Shown one piece after another: positions 9,006-17,307 of a DNA stretch of 64,000 nt. The first letter of the stretch is position 1; every line of letters starts with the position of its first letter. The notes beneath the pieces are model-generated. The model saw nothing but the letters and a program-made list of their open reading frames with translations, searched no databases and was not told where the DNA came from. The DNA is from Dyadobacter psychrophilus. Its GTDB lineage: Bacteria; Bacteroidota; Bacteroidia; Cytophagales; Spirosomataceae. Position numbers and translations under genes: made by a program. The stretch spans positions 1,426,001 through 1,490,000 of the forward strand of contig NZ_FUZA01000001.1 in assembly GCF_900167945.1 (NCBI RefSeq). Reading direction: 5' to 3'.

Positions 9006-9977
9006 TTATGATGAAAGAAACTCCAAAGCACGCTCCTCGGACCAATAAGCGCCGTTTTTCACAATGGTGGGCCTAAACCCGCAATGTCCACCGTCGGGCG
9101 TTGCTACCAGGCAGACTTTCGCATGGGCTTTCAATTCTTCCAACGGAAGGCTTTCATAAGGCACAATCGGATCATTTTTGGCATTGATAATCAGGGTAGG
9201 AACGGCAATGTCGTGAATGAAGAATTTGGAACTGCATTGCTCGTAATAATGATCGGCACCATTAAACCCGTGCAGGGGGGCCGTGAAAATGTGGTCAAAA
9301 TCGTAAAGCGTGCGCACATGTTTTTGATCATGGATATTGATCCGGTCAGGAAAGAACGCTGCCTTGGCATTTACTTTCGGTTTCAATGTATTCAAAAACC
9401 GGTGCATATATACTTTGTTCTCAGGCTGTATTATGGATAGGCTGCATGCACGGAGATCCATAGGAACACTAAAAACCAATGCATTGCGGATCTTAGAATT
9501 GAGATTGCCACCCGATTCTCCCAGATATTTCAGCGTCAGATTTCCGCCCAGGCTGAAACCGAGCAAATGAATACTTTCGTAATGCCTGCTTAATGCATTT
9601 TGAATTACGATATCAAGATCTTCCGTTGCTCCGCTGTGGTAAAAGCGTGCGGTTTTGTTCATCTCACCGCCGCAGCCGCGGAAATTCCAAGCCAGACAAT
9701 CAAATCCATGCTGGTTTAACAGCCTGACCATGCCTAATATATATTGACGCGTGCTGTTGCCTTCGAGTCCATGAGAAAGGATAACCAACTTCCTAGATTC
9801 CGGGTTATTTGCGTAAGACCAATCTAAATCCAGAAAGTCCTCATCGGGTGTCACAATTCTTTCCCGTTGATAATCAACACCACGGACCTTCCTGAACAAA
9901 GCAGGGTAAATGCTCTGAAAATGTCCGTTTGGAAGCCAATAAGGGGATATGGTGCTTGCCGTTTCTATCAATGCCAT
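9006..9977 (-). CDS. alpha/beta-fold hydrolase, YheT family
   Basis: A 323-residue hydrolase of the YheT/ABHD1-3 family, cytoplasmic, presumed carboxylesterase; the natural substrate is not known. The N-terminus has the family pattern YWLPNGHFQSIYPALFRK. The nucleophile elbow is GFSLGG with S142; the acid is D269 in INAKNDPIVP and the base is H298 in DGGHCGF. An oxyanion-hole motif SHGLEGNS is at about 68-75. All three catalytic residues are present. It has its own region upstream, shared divergently with the cold-shock gene. Confidence 0.92.
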   Translation of the reverse strand: MALIETASTISPYWLPNGHFQSIYPALFRKVRGVDYQRERIVTPDEDFLDLDWSYANNPESRKLVILSHGLEGNSTRQYILGMVRLLNQHGFDCLAWNFRGCGGEMNKTARFYHSGATEDLDIVIQNALSRHYESIHLLGFSLGGNLTLKYLGESGGNLNSKIRNALVFSVPMDLRACSLSIIQPENKVYMHRFLNTLKPKVNAKAAFFPDRINIHDQKHVRTLYDFDHIFTAPLHGFNGADHYYEQCSSKFFIHDIAVPTLIINAKNDPIVPYESLPLEELKAHAKVCLVATPDGGHCGFRPTIVKNGAYWSEERALEFLSS

Positions 9978-10000
9978 GTAACAAAGGTGAGCGAATAAAC

Positions 10001-10013
10001 TAGAATAATTCTA
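10001..10013. promoter_or_regulatory. palindrome in the divergent yheT-like / csp promoter region
   Basis: TAGAAT, one central base, ATTCTA. It lies 24 bp upstream of the hydrolase start and about 20 bp before the csp promoter. It could be an operator for either gene; no regulator is assigned. Confidence 0.3.
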
Positions 10014-10033
10014 AGCGTTTTTTAATTTTAATC

Positions 10034-10063
10034 TTGTTTATATATATTTTCTGTATACATTTG
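10034..10063 (+). promoter_or_regulatory. Bacteroidota-type promoter of the cold-shock gene
   Basis: TTG at 10034-10036, a 19-base spacer, then TACATTTG at 10056-10063, a full match to the TAnnTTTG -7 element of Bacteroidota promoters. It sits 28 bp before the csp ATG in a very AT-rich stretch. Confidence 0.65.
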
Positions 10064-10090
10064 GTTTTTAAAAATATAAGATCAATACTA

Positions 10091-10282
10091 ATGGCAGAAG
10101 GTACAGTAAAGTTTTTCAATGATTCCAAAGGATTTGGTTTCATCCAACCATCAACTGGTGAGAAGGACATTTTCGTTCACGTTTCAGGTCTTCAAGACGA
10201 CATCCGTGAGAATGACAAAGTGTCTTACGACGTAGAAAATGGAAAAAAAGGTCTAAATGCAGTTAACGTTCGCGTTATCTAA
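10091..10282 (+). CDS. cold-shock protein, CspA family
   Basis: A 63-residue single cold-shock domain, an RNA-binding chaperone of the CspA type. It has RNP1 KGFGFI and RNP2 DIFVHV with the aromatic residues that stack on RNA. The ATG at 10091 gives MAEGTVKFFN, the usual start; a longer reading from TTG at 10034 would run through the promoter and is not credible. It has a good promoter upstream and an intrinsic terminator downstream, so it is a monocistronic unit. Confidence 0.97.
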   Translation: MAEGTVKFFNDSKGFGFIQPSTGEKDIFVHVSGLQDDIRENDKVSYDVENGKKGLNAVNVRVI

Positions 10283-10306
10283 GTTTAGTCATAATAAGAC
10301 ATTTCG

Positions 10307-10334
10307 AAAGCATGCTGAACTGCATGCTTTTTTT
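10307..10334 (+). terminator. intrinsic terminator of the cold-shock gene
   Basis: AAAGCATGC (10307-10315) and GCATGCTTT (10322-10330) form a perfect 9-bp stem around a 6-base loop, ending in seven T. It also faces the end of the minus-strand deacetylase gene. Confidence 0.85.
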
Positions 10335-10347
10335 ATGCCCTTTCCGC

Positions 10348-11277
10348 TCACTTTTTAGCATTCATCTCTTCGTAAGCCTTGTGAATAACCTCGTTTGAAG
10401 GCTCCGCACGCATCATTGCACGTCGTTTTGCCGGGTCTTCAATCCAGCGATAAAACCACGAATAGCCAAACGGTCCTTTGTAATATTCTTTGGATTTGTA
10501 AACCGGATCGGCCATGGCGTCTCTCAAACTTATAAAGTTGTAATGCTGATCTTTCAGCTTCTGAACCAGTTGCGGTAAATAATCCGTGTTCAGCTGGCTG
10601 TCGTGGCAGAGATAAATTTGCTTAACGGGCCTGCCGAAGGTCGCTACGGACAGACTATCGAAAAAGGCAAAGATCTTTACACTCGTTTCCACATACTGCG
10701 TTCCGATAAGCTTCGCCTTGGCTGCGTTACCGTCTTTTAACGCTTTGTCGTACAATTGCGCGTAAAGCCAATCTTCACTTTCGACCGTGTAAGGCGTGTT
10801 AATGTATTTTTTCTCCTTTAAAAAGGCCTGCATCCTGTCGACATCAATGCTGTCCCTGCCCATGCTGTTGAACGGAAACCGGAAGTAATCCAGCGATTTG
10901 CCTGAGCCTTCGATCAGCTCTTTGGTCAAAACTTCACCTTTGATGACTTCTTCTTTAAATGCGTCAAAACCAACCTCTGCGTAATTGGGATGCGAAAAGC
11001 TGTGATTGCCTACGGTAACATAGTCGCGCAGAACCCAGGATTTGAGCAGTGCTTTATTGTTTTCGGCAGCAGGCGTTTGCTTCAAATTGGCCTCATTAAT
11101 AAAGATGGCAATGGGCAATTTCAGCGAATCCAGCTTTTGAAGCAGGCCGGACGAACCGTGCGCCGTAGCCAGATGGACATTAGGAACATCGTCAATGGTG
11201 ATGGAAACGCTTCGTTGCTGGGCGAAAGAGAGGCCGCAAAGGAGGATCAATGCGGCCAGGATTATTGTTTTTCTCAT
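10348..11277 (-). CDS. polysaccharide deacetylase family protein, secreted
   Basis: Metal-dependent NodB-fold (CE4) hydrolase of 309 residues with an N-terminal signal peptide (about 1-20, cleaved before QQRSVS). Motifs: TIDDVP with the catalytic and metal aspartates D29 and D30; NHSFSHPN with metal ligands H92 and H96; FRFPFNS near residue 132 and LCHDS near 223. It probably removes acetyl groups from a cell-wall or extracellular glycan in the periplasm; the substrate is not visible. It lies 13 bp downstream of the RNA helicase gene, so the two may be cotranscribed. Confidence 0.88.
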   Translation of the reverse strand: MRKTIILAALILLCGLSFAQQRSVSITIDDVPNVHLATAHGSSGLLQKLDSLKLPIAIFINEANLKQTPAAENNKALLKSWVLRDYVTVGNHSFSHPNYAEVGFDAFKEEVIKGEVLTKELIEGSGKSLDYFRFPFNSMGRDSIDVDRMQAFLKEKKYINTPYTVESEDWLYAQLYDKALKDGNAAKAKLIGTQYVETSVKIFAFFDSLSVATFGRPVKQIYLCHDSQLNTDYLPQLVQKLKDQHYNFISLRDAMADPVYKSKEYYKGPFGYSWFYRWIEDPAKRRAMMRAEPSNEVIHKAYEEMNAKK

Positions 11278-11289
11278 AAAAAACAGTTT

Positions 11290-12606
11290 CTATCTGGCGA
11301 CTTCTATTTTATACTTCTTTCCTTTCATCTTTTCTGTAGCAATTAATTGCAACATTGCCTTTGCTTTGCTACGCTTTACAGCCGCAAAGGATATGTTATC
11401 CTTCACTTCGATCAGGCCAAGATCTTGTTTTTCCAGTTTGCCTTTTTGCAAAAGAAAGCCCACTATGTCCATTTTATTGAGCTTGCTTTTCTTCCCTCCG
11501 CTAATATAGATCGTTACCCAATCCGAAACCGGTGGCGCGGCCAATTTTGCGGGAAGATCCAGGATTTTTGGCTTACCAGTGATATATTCGGGCAATTTCT
11601 CTTCCTTGTCCATCAAAATATACGCCGTTCCCTCAGCCAGCATCCGGGCAGTGCGGCCGTTCCTGTGCGTGAATTCGTCGCCTTTCATCGGCAATTCGAA
11701 GTGGATTACGTGTTTCATATCCGGAATGTCGAGGCCGCGTGCTGCCAGGTCTGTTGCTGCCAGAAACAGCACGGAGCCATTACGGAAGCGGATTAATGTG
11801 CGTTCGCGTTCCTCTTGTTCCAGCTTACCATGGAAAAATGCGCAATCGATTCCTTCTTCTTTCAGCACCGCACTAATGCGTTCGACGGAATCTCTTTGGT
11901 TACAGAAAATTAATGTAGACTCAGCACCCAGGAATGTTAATAGTTTGACCAACGTAGTCATTTTGTCCTTTTCAGCCAAAACCTGAACCAGTGTTAGCCC
12001 GGCACTTTTATTTCTATTTGTTACAAAATCAACCGTAACAGGAGCCTTAATACTGGTAAATGAAGGGATTTTAGTAGTCGTAGCAGAAACCAGAACTTTC
12101 TTTTTTACATTTCTCAAATTGCGGATGATCTCCGACATCTCTTCCTGGAAACCCAATTCCAGAGATTTGTCAAACTCATCCAGAACAAGCGTGGAAATGT
12201 GTCGTCCCGAAAACGAATTTCTGCGAATGTGATCAAGAATGCGGCCAGGTGTTCCTACGATCAATGCGGGGGCCTCAACAAGACTCCGAATTTCGGTCTG
12301 CATATCGTGACCGCCATAGCAGCACGTTACTTTAAATCCGGTCGATAATTTTTTCCAAACCTGCTCGATTTGAAGTGCGAGCTCTCGCGTTGGCACAATG
12401 ATCATGCATTGCACATGATCGGTTTCCGGCTTCAAAATGGACAGAACCGGAAGTAAAAAAGCAAGCGTTTTACCCGATCCAGTAGGTGCCAGCAACACAA
12501 CCTCACTATTTTGCTGAATGGCCTCATTGGCCTCCTGCTGCATTTCGTTCAGCTCAGTTATGCCCAGGCCAGCGAGATTTATTGTAATATTTTCCGGATT
12601 TGTCAT
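11290..12606 (-). CDS. DEAD-box ATP-dependent RNA helicase with DbpA-type RNA-binding domain
   Basis: A 438-residue RNA helicase. Motif I is APTGSGKT (40-47), Ia PTRELALQ, Ib TPGR, motif II reads DEFD (143-146) rather than DEAD, motif III SAT, and the second RecA domain holds ARGLDIPD and HRNGRTAR. The last 75 residues (from about 365) resemble the DbpA RNA-binding domain that directs the E. coli protein to 23S rRNA, so a ribosome-assembly role is a fair inference. The ATG at 12606 is preferred; a TTG two codons upstream is the only alternative. The F in motif II is a known kind of variation and need not abolish activity. Confidence 0.93.
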   Translation of the reverse strand: MTNPENITINLAGLGITELNEMQQEANEAIQQNSEVVLLAPTGSGKTLAFLLPVLSILKPETDHVQCMIIVPTRELALQIEQVWKKLSTGFKVTCCYGGHDMQTEIRSLVEAPALIVGTPGRILDHIRRNSFSGRHISTLVLDEFDKSLELGFQEEMSEIIRNLRNVKKKVLVSATTTKIPSFTSIKAPVTVDFVTNRNKSAGLTLVQVLAEKDKMTTLVKLLTFLGAESTLIFCNQRDSVERISAVLKEEGIDCAFFHGKLEQEERERTLIRFRNGSVLFLAATDLAARGLDIPDMKHVIHFELPMKGDEFTHRNGRTARMLAEGTAYILMDKEEKLPEYITGKPKILDLPAKLAAPPVSDWVTIYISGGKKSKLNKMDIVGFLLQKGKLEKQDLGLIEVKDNISFAAVKRSKAKAMLQLIATEKMKGKKYKIEVAR

Positions 12607-12622
12607 GGCCAAAGATAACGGT

Positions 12623-12660
12623 TAGCCCGGATTTAAATCCAGGCTATTTTATCCAGGCTA
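12623..12660. repeat. direct repeat and hairpin between groES-like and helicase genes
   Basis: ATCCAGGCTA occurs twice, at 12637-12646 and 12651-12660. The first copy is also the right half of a hairpin with TAGCC at 12623-12627 and GGAT/ATCC inside. It fills the gap between the GroES-like stop and the helicase start and could modulate readthrough; that role is only a guess. Confidence 0.4.
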
Positions 12661-13041
12661 TCAATCGTACAGATCCTCCGAACGTTCCAACATTAAAATG
12701 GACGCTTGCGGGACAATCACATATTTCTGTCCATCATATTCCAAATCAATGGCGTTACGCTGCAAATAGATTGCCAGATCACCTTCCTTGGACTGCAAAG
12801 GCATATATTTCACTTTTTCCTCTGTTTCTTTCCAGGGCTCGTCTTCTGCTGCAACGGGAATCGGATAACCCGGCCCCACTTTGATCACGTAACCACTCTG
12901 CACCTGCTCCTTTTCCGTCACGGTTGGAGGTAAATACAGACCGCTGTTTGTGCGGTCACTCGGACTTTTAGGGCGGATCAAAACACGATCTCCAACCACT
13001 ATGAGGCTTCTTAACTTATTATCAGCTGTTACTTCGTACAT
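12661..13041 (-). CDS. stand-alone GroES-like co-chaperonin domain protein
   Basis: A 126-residue protein with the Cpn10 beta-barrel pattern: VVGDRVLIRPKSPSDRTNSGLYLPPTV at 15-41, then SGYVIKVGPG and a C-terminal YVIVPQASILMLERSE. It has a longer insertion (about 65-95, VAAEDEPWKETEEKVKYMP) than the ordinary 95-residue GroES, and no groEL lies beside it. Such orphan GroES-like proteins are common in Bacteroidota. The partner chaperonin and function are unknown. Confidence 0.85.
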   Translation of the reverse strand: MYEVTADNKLRSLIVVGDRVLIRPKSPSDRTNSGLYLPPTVTEKEQVQSGYVIKVGPGYPIPVAAEDEPWKETEEKVKYMPLQSKEGDLAIYLQRNAIDLEYDGQKYVIVPQASILMLERSEDLYD

Positions 13042-13123
13042 TTTATCAAAACTTTAATTAAAAGGACGTTGATCATTCCTCCCATTTCTGGTAACAAATA
13101 TTTAAGCGCAAATGTTTATCCTT

Positions 13124-14584
13124 TTAAAACTGAAAATAAATGAATTGATTTTCAGTGATGACGCCCAAAAAGTAGGTCAGGAAAGCAATGAGGGGGAATA
13201 ATATGAAAAACACCACGGTATTTGTGGTTGGTATTTTTTCAAAGTAATGTTCTTTCCAGAGCAAAAAACCAATCAGGAAAACACAGAACCACATTTCAAG
13301 ATGATTGAATGGGCTTAAAATTTTATCCGATAACGACAGGTTTCCTATTTTCTCAAAGATCACCATCGAGCGGCTCAACGAATTGCGGAAAAATATCCAG
13401 GCCAATGTTACCAATGCAAAGGTTATCAGAATATTAACGATCCGAAAAAAGAAATTATCAGGCATTTTAATGTTCGCCTTTTTCATATACTTATCCCGCA
13501 ACGAGGCCATAATCTGGTAAAATCCGTGCAGGGCACCCCAGATCACAAAACTCCAACTCGTTCCATGCCATAACCCGCTGACCATAAACACGATCATTTG
13601 ATTGCGGTATTTCATAAACTCTCCTTTCCGGTTGCCTCCGAGCGGAATATATAAATAATCCCTGAACCAGGTCGAAAGCGAAATGTGCCATCTTCCCCAG
13701 AATTCAGGAATGGATCTGGCTTCGTAAGGTGACCGGAAATTGTCCATTAATGTGAAACCCATCACCCGCGCAGCGCCAATAGCAATGTCCGAATAGCCGG
13801 AGAAGTCACAGTAAATCTGGAATGAATAAAAGGCTGTGGCAGTCAGCAATGTGAGTCCATTATGGTCTGAGGCCGGATCATAGGCATAATCTACAAAGAC
13901 GGAAAGACGATCTGCAATGACCATTTTCTTGAAAAACCCGAAGGCCATTTGCATTAAACCTGACTTTACGAGCTCAAAATCATACTTAAAATACGAATGA
14001 AACTGAAAAAGCATGTTCTGCGGACGCTCGATCGGACCTGCGACCAGCTGCGGGTAAAACATGACATACAATGCATAAATACCAAAATTTCGCTCGGCAA
14101 TTTGATTGCCGCGATAGACTTCAATAGTATAACTCATTGCCTGAAATGTGTGAAACGACAAGCCGATCGGAAGCAGAATTTTGCCTTCTCCCGTCGTCAT
14201 CCATTCTGCTATGCGACTGGGAATGAGCCTGGTTAATGCAGGAACGGCCGGACGTAAATCGAAACTCGCCAGCACGCTATTGATGGAATCCTGCAAAAAG
14301 TCGTAGTACTTGAAGAATGCGAGAATACCAATGTTGGAAATTAAACTAATGATCAGCAGCAGCTTTTTTCGCTTTTGATCATTTGATTGTTCAATCCAAA
14401 TTCCTGCGTAATAGTCGATTACGATGGTTCCAAACAGGATCAGGATAAAGATCGGCTTGAAAACCATGTAAAAGTAGCAACTGGCTGCGAGCAAAAGCAT
14501 CCAGCGCCCACGCCACGACAGGCTGAAATAAGCCAGCGTGACGACAATAAAGAAAATAATGAATTGTATATCGGTAAACAGCAT
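13124..14584 (-). CDS. MBOAT-family membrane-bound O-acyltransferase (AlgI-like)
   Basis: A 486-residue polytopic membrane protein of the AlgI/DltB branch. It carries the family stretch FWGRWHISLSTWFRDYLYIPLGG (295-317, H300) and the catalytic histidine H340 in SGLWHGTSW. It should move an acyl group, usually acetyl, across the membrane onto an extracytoplasmic glycan. It is the last gene of an operon with two glycosyltransferase/GT-C pairs, 4 bp after the upstream GT2 gene, which suggests it decorates the same glycan. No AlgJ-like SGNH partner lies within the operon. Confidence 0.93.
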   Translation of the reverse strand: MLFTDIQFIIFFIVVTLAYFSLSWRGRWMLLLAASCYFYMVFKPIFILILFGTIVIDYYAGIWIEQSNDQKRKKLLLIISLISNIGILAFFKYYDFLQDSINSVLASFDLRPAVPALTRLIPSRIAEWMTTGEGKILLPIGLSFHTFQAMSYTIEVYRGNQIAERNFGIYALYVMFYPQLVAGPIERPQNMLFQFHSYFKYDFELVKSGLMQMAFGFFKKMVIADRLSVFVDYAYDPASDHNGLTLLTATAFYSFQIYCDFSGYSDIAIGAARVMGFTLMDNFRSPYEARSIPEFWGRWHISLSTWFRDYLYIPLGGNRKGEFMKYRNQMIVFMVSGLWHGTSWSFVIWGALHGFYQIMASLRDKYMKKANIKMPDNFFFRIVNILITFALVTLAWIFFRNSLSRSMVIFEKIGNLSLSDKILSPFNHLEMWFCVFLIGFLLWKEHYFEKIPTTNTVVFFILFPLIAFLTYFLGVITENQFIYFQF

Positions 14585-14588
14585 CAGT

Positions 14589-15536
14589 TCAAATGTACTC
14601 TCGGTTGACTATTTCTTCCTTAATAATGAACAAAGGGCGATTTTTGGACTGAAAAAATATGCGGAGAACGTATTCCCCGATGATGCCCAGCGCCAGTAAC
14701 TGTACGCCGCTGAACAAAATAATTACGAATAGCAAGGAAGTAAAACCCTCAATAACGTGTGCAAAAAACATTTTTTTGATTACCACGGTAACAAAATAGA
14801 CCAACGATATCAGGATCGCGACAATGCCCACGCGGCTCATGAATTTGATCGGAAATTCGCTGAAATTGAAGATCCCGTTATAAGCCAGCTGAAACAGTTG
14901 TTTGAAAGAATATTTGGATTCTCCCGCGGCCCGTGCATCTCTTTCGTACTCAAAACCGACTTGTTTGAAACCGATCCAGGAACGCATTCCTCTCAAATAA
15001 CGGCTTTCCTCGGGCATTTTATTCAAAACATCCACAACCCGTCGGCTGATCAATGCAAAATCGCCGCTGTCCAGCGGAATTTCAACATAAGAAATGGAGC
15101 GAAGAATGCGATAGAACAAATGATAGCCTGTTTTCTTCACAAAACCTTCCTTACGCTTCTTGCGAACAGCGTAAACAACATCATTTCCTTCCAATAATAA
15201 TTTATAAAAATCGGGAAGCAATTCGGGTGGGTCCTGCAAATCGCCGTCGATCACGAAAAGTGCCTCACTTCCTCTTGCTGCGGCAATTCCGGCTGTTAAT
15301 GCGAGTTGGTGGCCGTGATTTCTGGAAAGAAAAACACCATGATAACGCTCGTCTGTTAACGCCAGCTGCCTGATTTTGAGCGATGTGTCATCTCTGCTTC
15401 CGTCGTCGATCAGCACGACTTCAATGGCAAGCGGACTGGAATCCATCAATGCATTGATTCGCTGAATAAGCATCGGAAACGACTCTGACTCATTATAAAG
15501 CGGGGCAACAATGGATATCTGAGGGATTTGAGACAT
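14589..15536 (-). CDS. family 2 glycosyltransferase, GtrB/dolichol-phosphate-sugar synthase type
   Basis: A 315-residue membrane-anchored GT-A enzyme predicted to load a sugar onto undecaprenyl phosphate on the cytoplasmic face. It has DDGSRDDT (44-51), the nucleotide-sugar DXD as D97-G-D99 in VIDGDLQDPPE, and two C-terminal membrane helices (about 232-256 and 268-292). GtrB-like proteins usually work with a polytopic GT-C enzyme that takes the lipid-linked sugar on the other side; the 566-residue membrane protein directly upstream fits this role. The sugar is not identifiable. Confidence 0.92.
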   Translation of the reverse strand: MSQIPQISIVAPLYNESESFPMLIQRINALMDSSPLAIEVVLIDDGSRDDTSLKIRQLALTDERYHGVFLSRNHGHQLALTAGIAAARGSEALFVIDGDLQDPPELLPDFYKLLLEGNDVVYAVRKKRKEGFVKKTGYHLFYRILRSISYVEIPLDSGDFALISRRVVDVLNKMPEESRYLRGMRSWIGFKQVGFEYERDARAAGESKYSFKQLFQLAYNGIFNFSEFPIKFMSRVGIVAILISLVYFVTVVIKKMFFAHVIEGFTSLLFVIILFSGVQLLALGIIGEYVLRIFFQSKNRPLFIIKEEIVNREYI

Positions 15537-15606
15537 TCTTCTGTTTGGCTATTTGCTATGGCGGCAAAAATACACCTTTCAGCGCATTATCAAGTGCCCA
15601 AATTAT

Positions 15607-17307
15607 TTATGGGATTGTAATTTTTCTAAGAATACCGCCTTCTGACTTTCCGTTTTCGATGTTAATGATGCCCAAATCATACAATCCCGGCCTCAGGGAA
15701 GTCATCGGAATTTCTGTGTCTGAACCCTTATCGTATTGCTTAAAAATGTTTCGTCCCGTGTAATTGTGAGGGGTCATTTTGAAGAAATAAAGCTGTTTAC
15801 CGTCCCTGACAAAGGCATACTGACCATTATTGCGGTTCAGCGACATACGGCTTTGCGGATCATTAATGTACAAAATACTATCGCGCACAGATACCGTTAT
15901 GCCTTCGTCGGCTGACACAGGATTTTGTATCTTGCCAATTTCATTTGCGAGTATTTCGGGTGTATCCGGATATTTATATACATCCAAGTTCACCATTTCC
16001 TTCATCATGTTATCCACGTAAAAAGCGCTTCTGGAAAAGGGCACATGTCCGAGTCCAAACGCATTGTGTTCCTGATTGTAGCCGTTGACTGTCAGATACT
16101 TATTCCGTTCCGCAATGACAGGCAGATAACCGTAAATGGAGAATCCCCAAATAATTACACTAGTTGTTAAAGCAAATTGAAATATCCATTCCTGGATTTG
16201 CTTCCCCGAAATGGCATTGATGAACGTAAGATAAGCAACGGTTAAAAACAGCGCAGGATACATTTTATAATTACTTACAATCATTACAAAAAATCCAAAA
16301 CGAGGCCTTAACAAACCTATAATGAGTGCATTAACCAACAAGAATGTCAGTATACCCAATAAGAACATATCCTGGTTTTTCTTATCAATAGATGTCTCAG
16401 CATTTGTGTTACGTATGTTTTTTGGCCAGTTGAATGTGCGGGTGAGCCAGGGAATGAGTTGTTTATACAACCAAATTACAACCCAGATCGTAACCAAAAA
16501 GCCCATCAAAACCGGTAATGCGGAGCGGACAACAATTGTTTTTTCGGGAAAGAAGTCGAACAAGCCGCCCAGAAACGCGAAGAAGCCTAAAACGGATAAA
16601 TGTGGATTTTTCGCGAAGAATTCCATGCTGGATTCATTGCCCTGCGCTGACATGCCGTAAAAATAGAATCCTACTGCGATTGCGCCCGCTAAAATCCAGA
16701 TTGCAAGCTGCTTATAATTCGATCTTAGTAAAAGGATCATCACACCCGCCGGCCAGACAAAAATCCCGTTGCTCATGGCATACGTGGCACAAAACGCCGC
16801 CAAAACCGCCCATCCAAACCGGTTTCTTGACAATAGGAACATGGAAAGACTGATAAAAAACACCACAGGCTGGTGCTGCAAACTGCATATCGCCCATAGA
16901 AAGACAAGGTGATATTGCAATTGGAATAACAAAAAAGGAACCGGCAAAAAATACCACCAGTTAATTTTGGTTTTGGCAAATGAAAGCCAGAAAATCCTTA
17001 ATGTTCCGAGCGTGAAACAAGCGCCTGCAATGTGCAGGAATGTAAAATTCAAATGTCCGGTTACCCAATAATAAGCAAGCGTTACCAGCTTTCCGATCAC
17101 CATGCGGTGCTCGTTATTGGGCTGAAAAAGTAATGTTAACCTGTCTGAAAAAGACGAATCGGTAATCCATTTTCTTAGAAAATCGGGAAACGGATCGAAA
17201 TCGTCGTACCAGGGTAGGTTGACGGAATAATATAATATGACAAACACCCAAAGCAGCACGGGCAGTGTCATAGCGGCATTTATGGCTAATCTTTTACTGC
17301 TGTTCAC
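15607..17307 (-). CDS. polytopic membrane protein, putative GT-C glycosyltransferase
   Basis: A 566-residue protein with about eleven hydrophobic segments. After the first membrane helix it has an acidic loop, WYDDFDPFPDF (D35, D36, D38), followed by NEHRMV near residue 66; acidic residues in the first outer loop are the hallmark of GT-C enzymes. The C-terminal 120 residues form a soluble, beta-rich tail. I do not recognise a named family. It overlaps the stop of the upstream polytopic gene by 14 bp and uses a GTG start, which implies translational coupling. It most likely receives a polyprenyl-linked sugar made by the neighbouring GtrB-like enzyme. Confidence 0.8.
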   Translation of the reverse strand: MNSSKRLAINAAMTLPVLLWVFVILYYSVNLPWYDDFDPFPDFLRKWITDSSFSDRLTLLFQPNNEHRMVIGKLVTLAYYWVTGHLNFTFLHIAGACFTLGTLRIFWLSFAKTKINWWYFLPVPFLLFQLQYHLVFLWAICSLQHQPVVFFISLSMFLLSRNRFGWAVLAAFCATYAMSNGIFVWPAGVMILLLRSNYKQLAIWILAGAIAVGFYFYGMSAQGNESSMEFFAKNPHLSVLGFFAFLGGLFDFFPEKTIVVRSALPVLMGFLVTIWVVIWLYKQLIPWLTRTFNWPKNIRNTNAETSIDKKNQDMFLLGILTFLLVNALIIGLLRPRFGFFVMIVSNYKMYPALFLTVAYLTFINAISGKQIQEWIFQFALTTSVIIWGFSIYGYLPVIAERNKYLTVNGYNQEHNAFGLGHVPFSRSAFYVDNMMKEMVNLDVYKYPDTPEILANEIGKIQNPVSADEGITVSVRDSILYINDPQSRMSLNRNNGQYAFVRDGKQLYFFKMTPHNYTGRNIFKQYDKGSDTEIPMTSLRPGLYDLGIINIENGKSEGGILRKITIP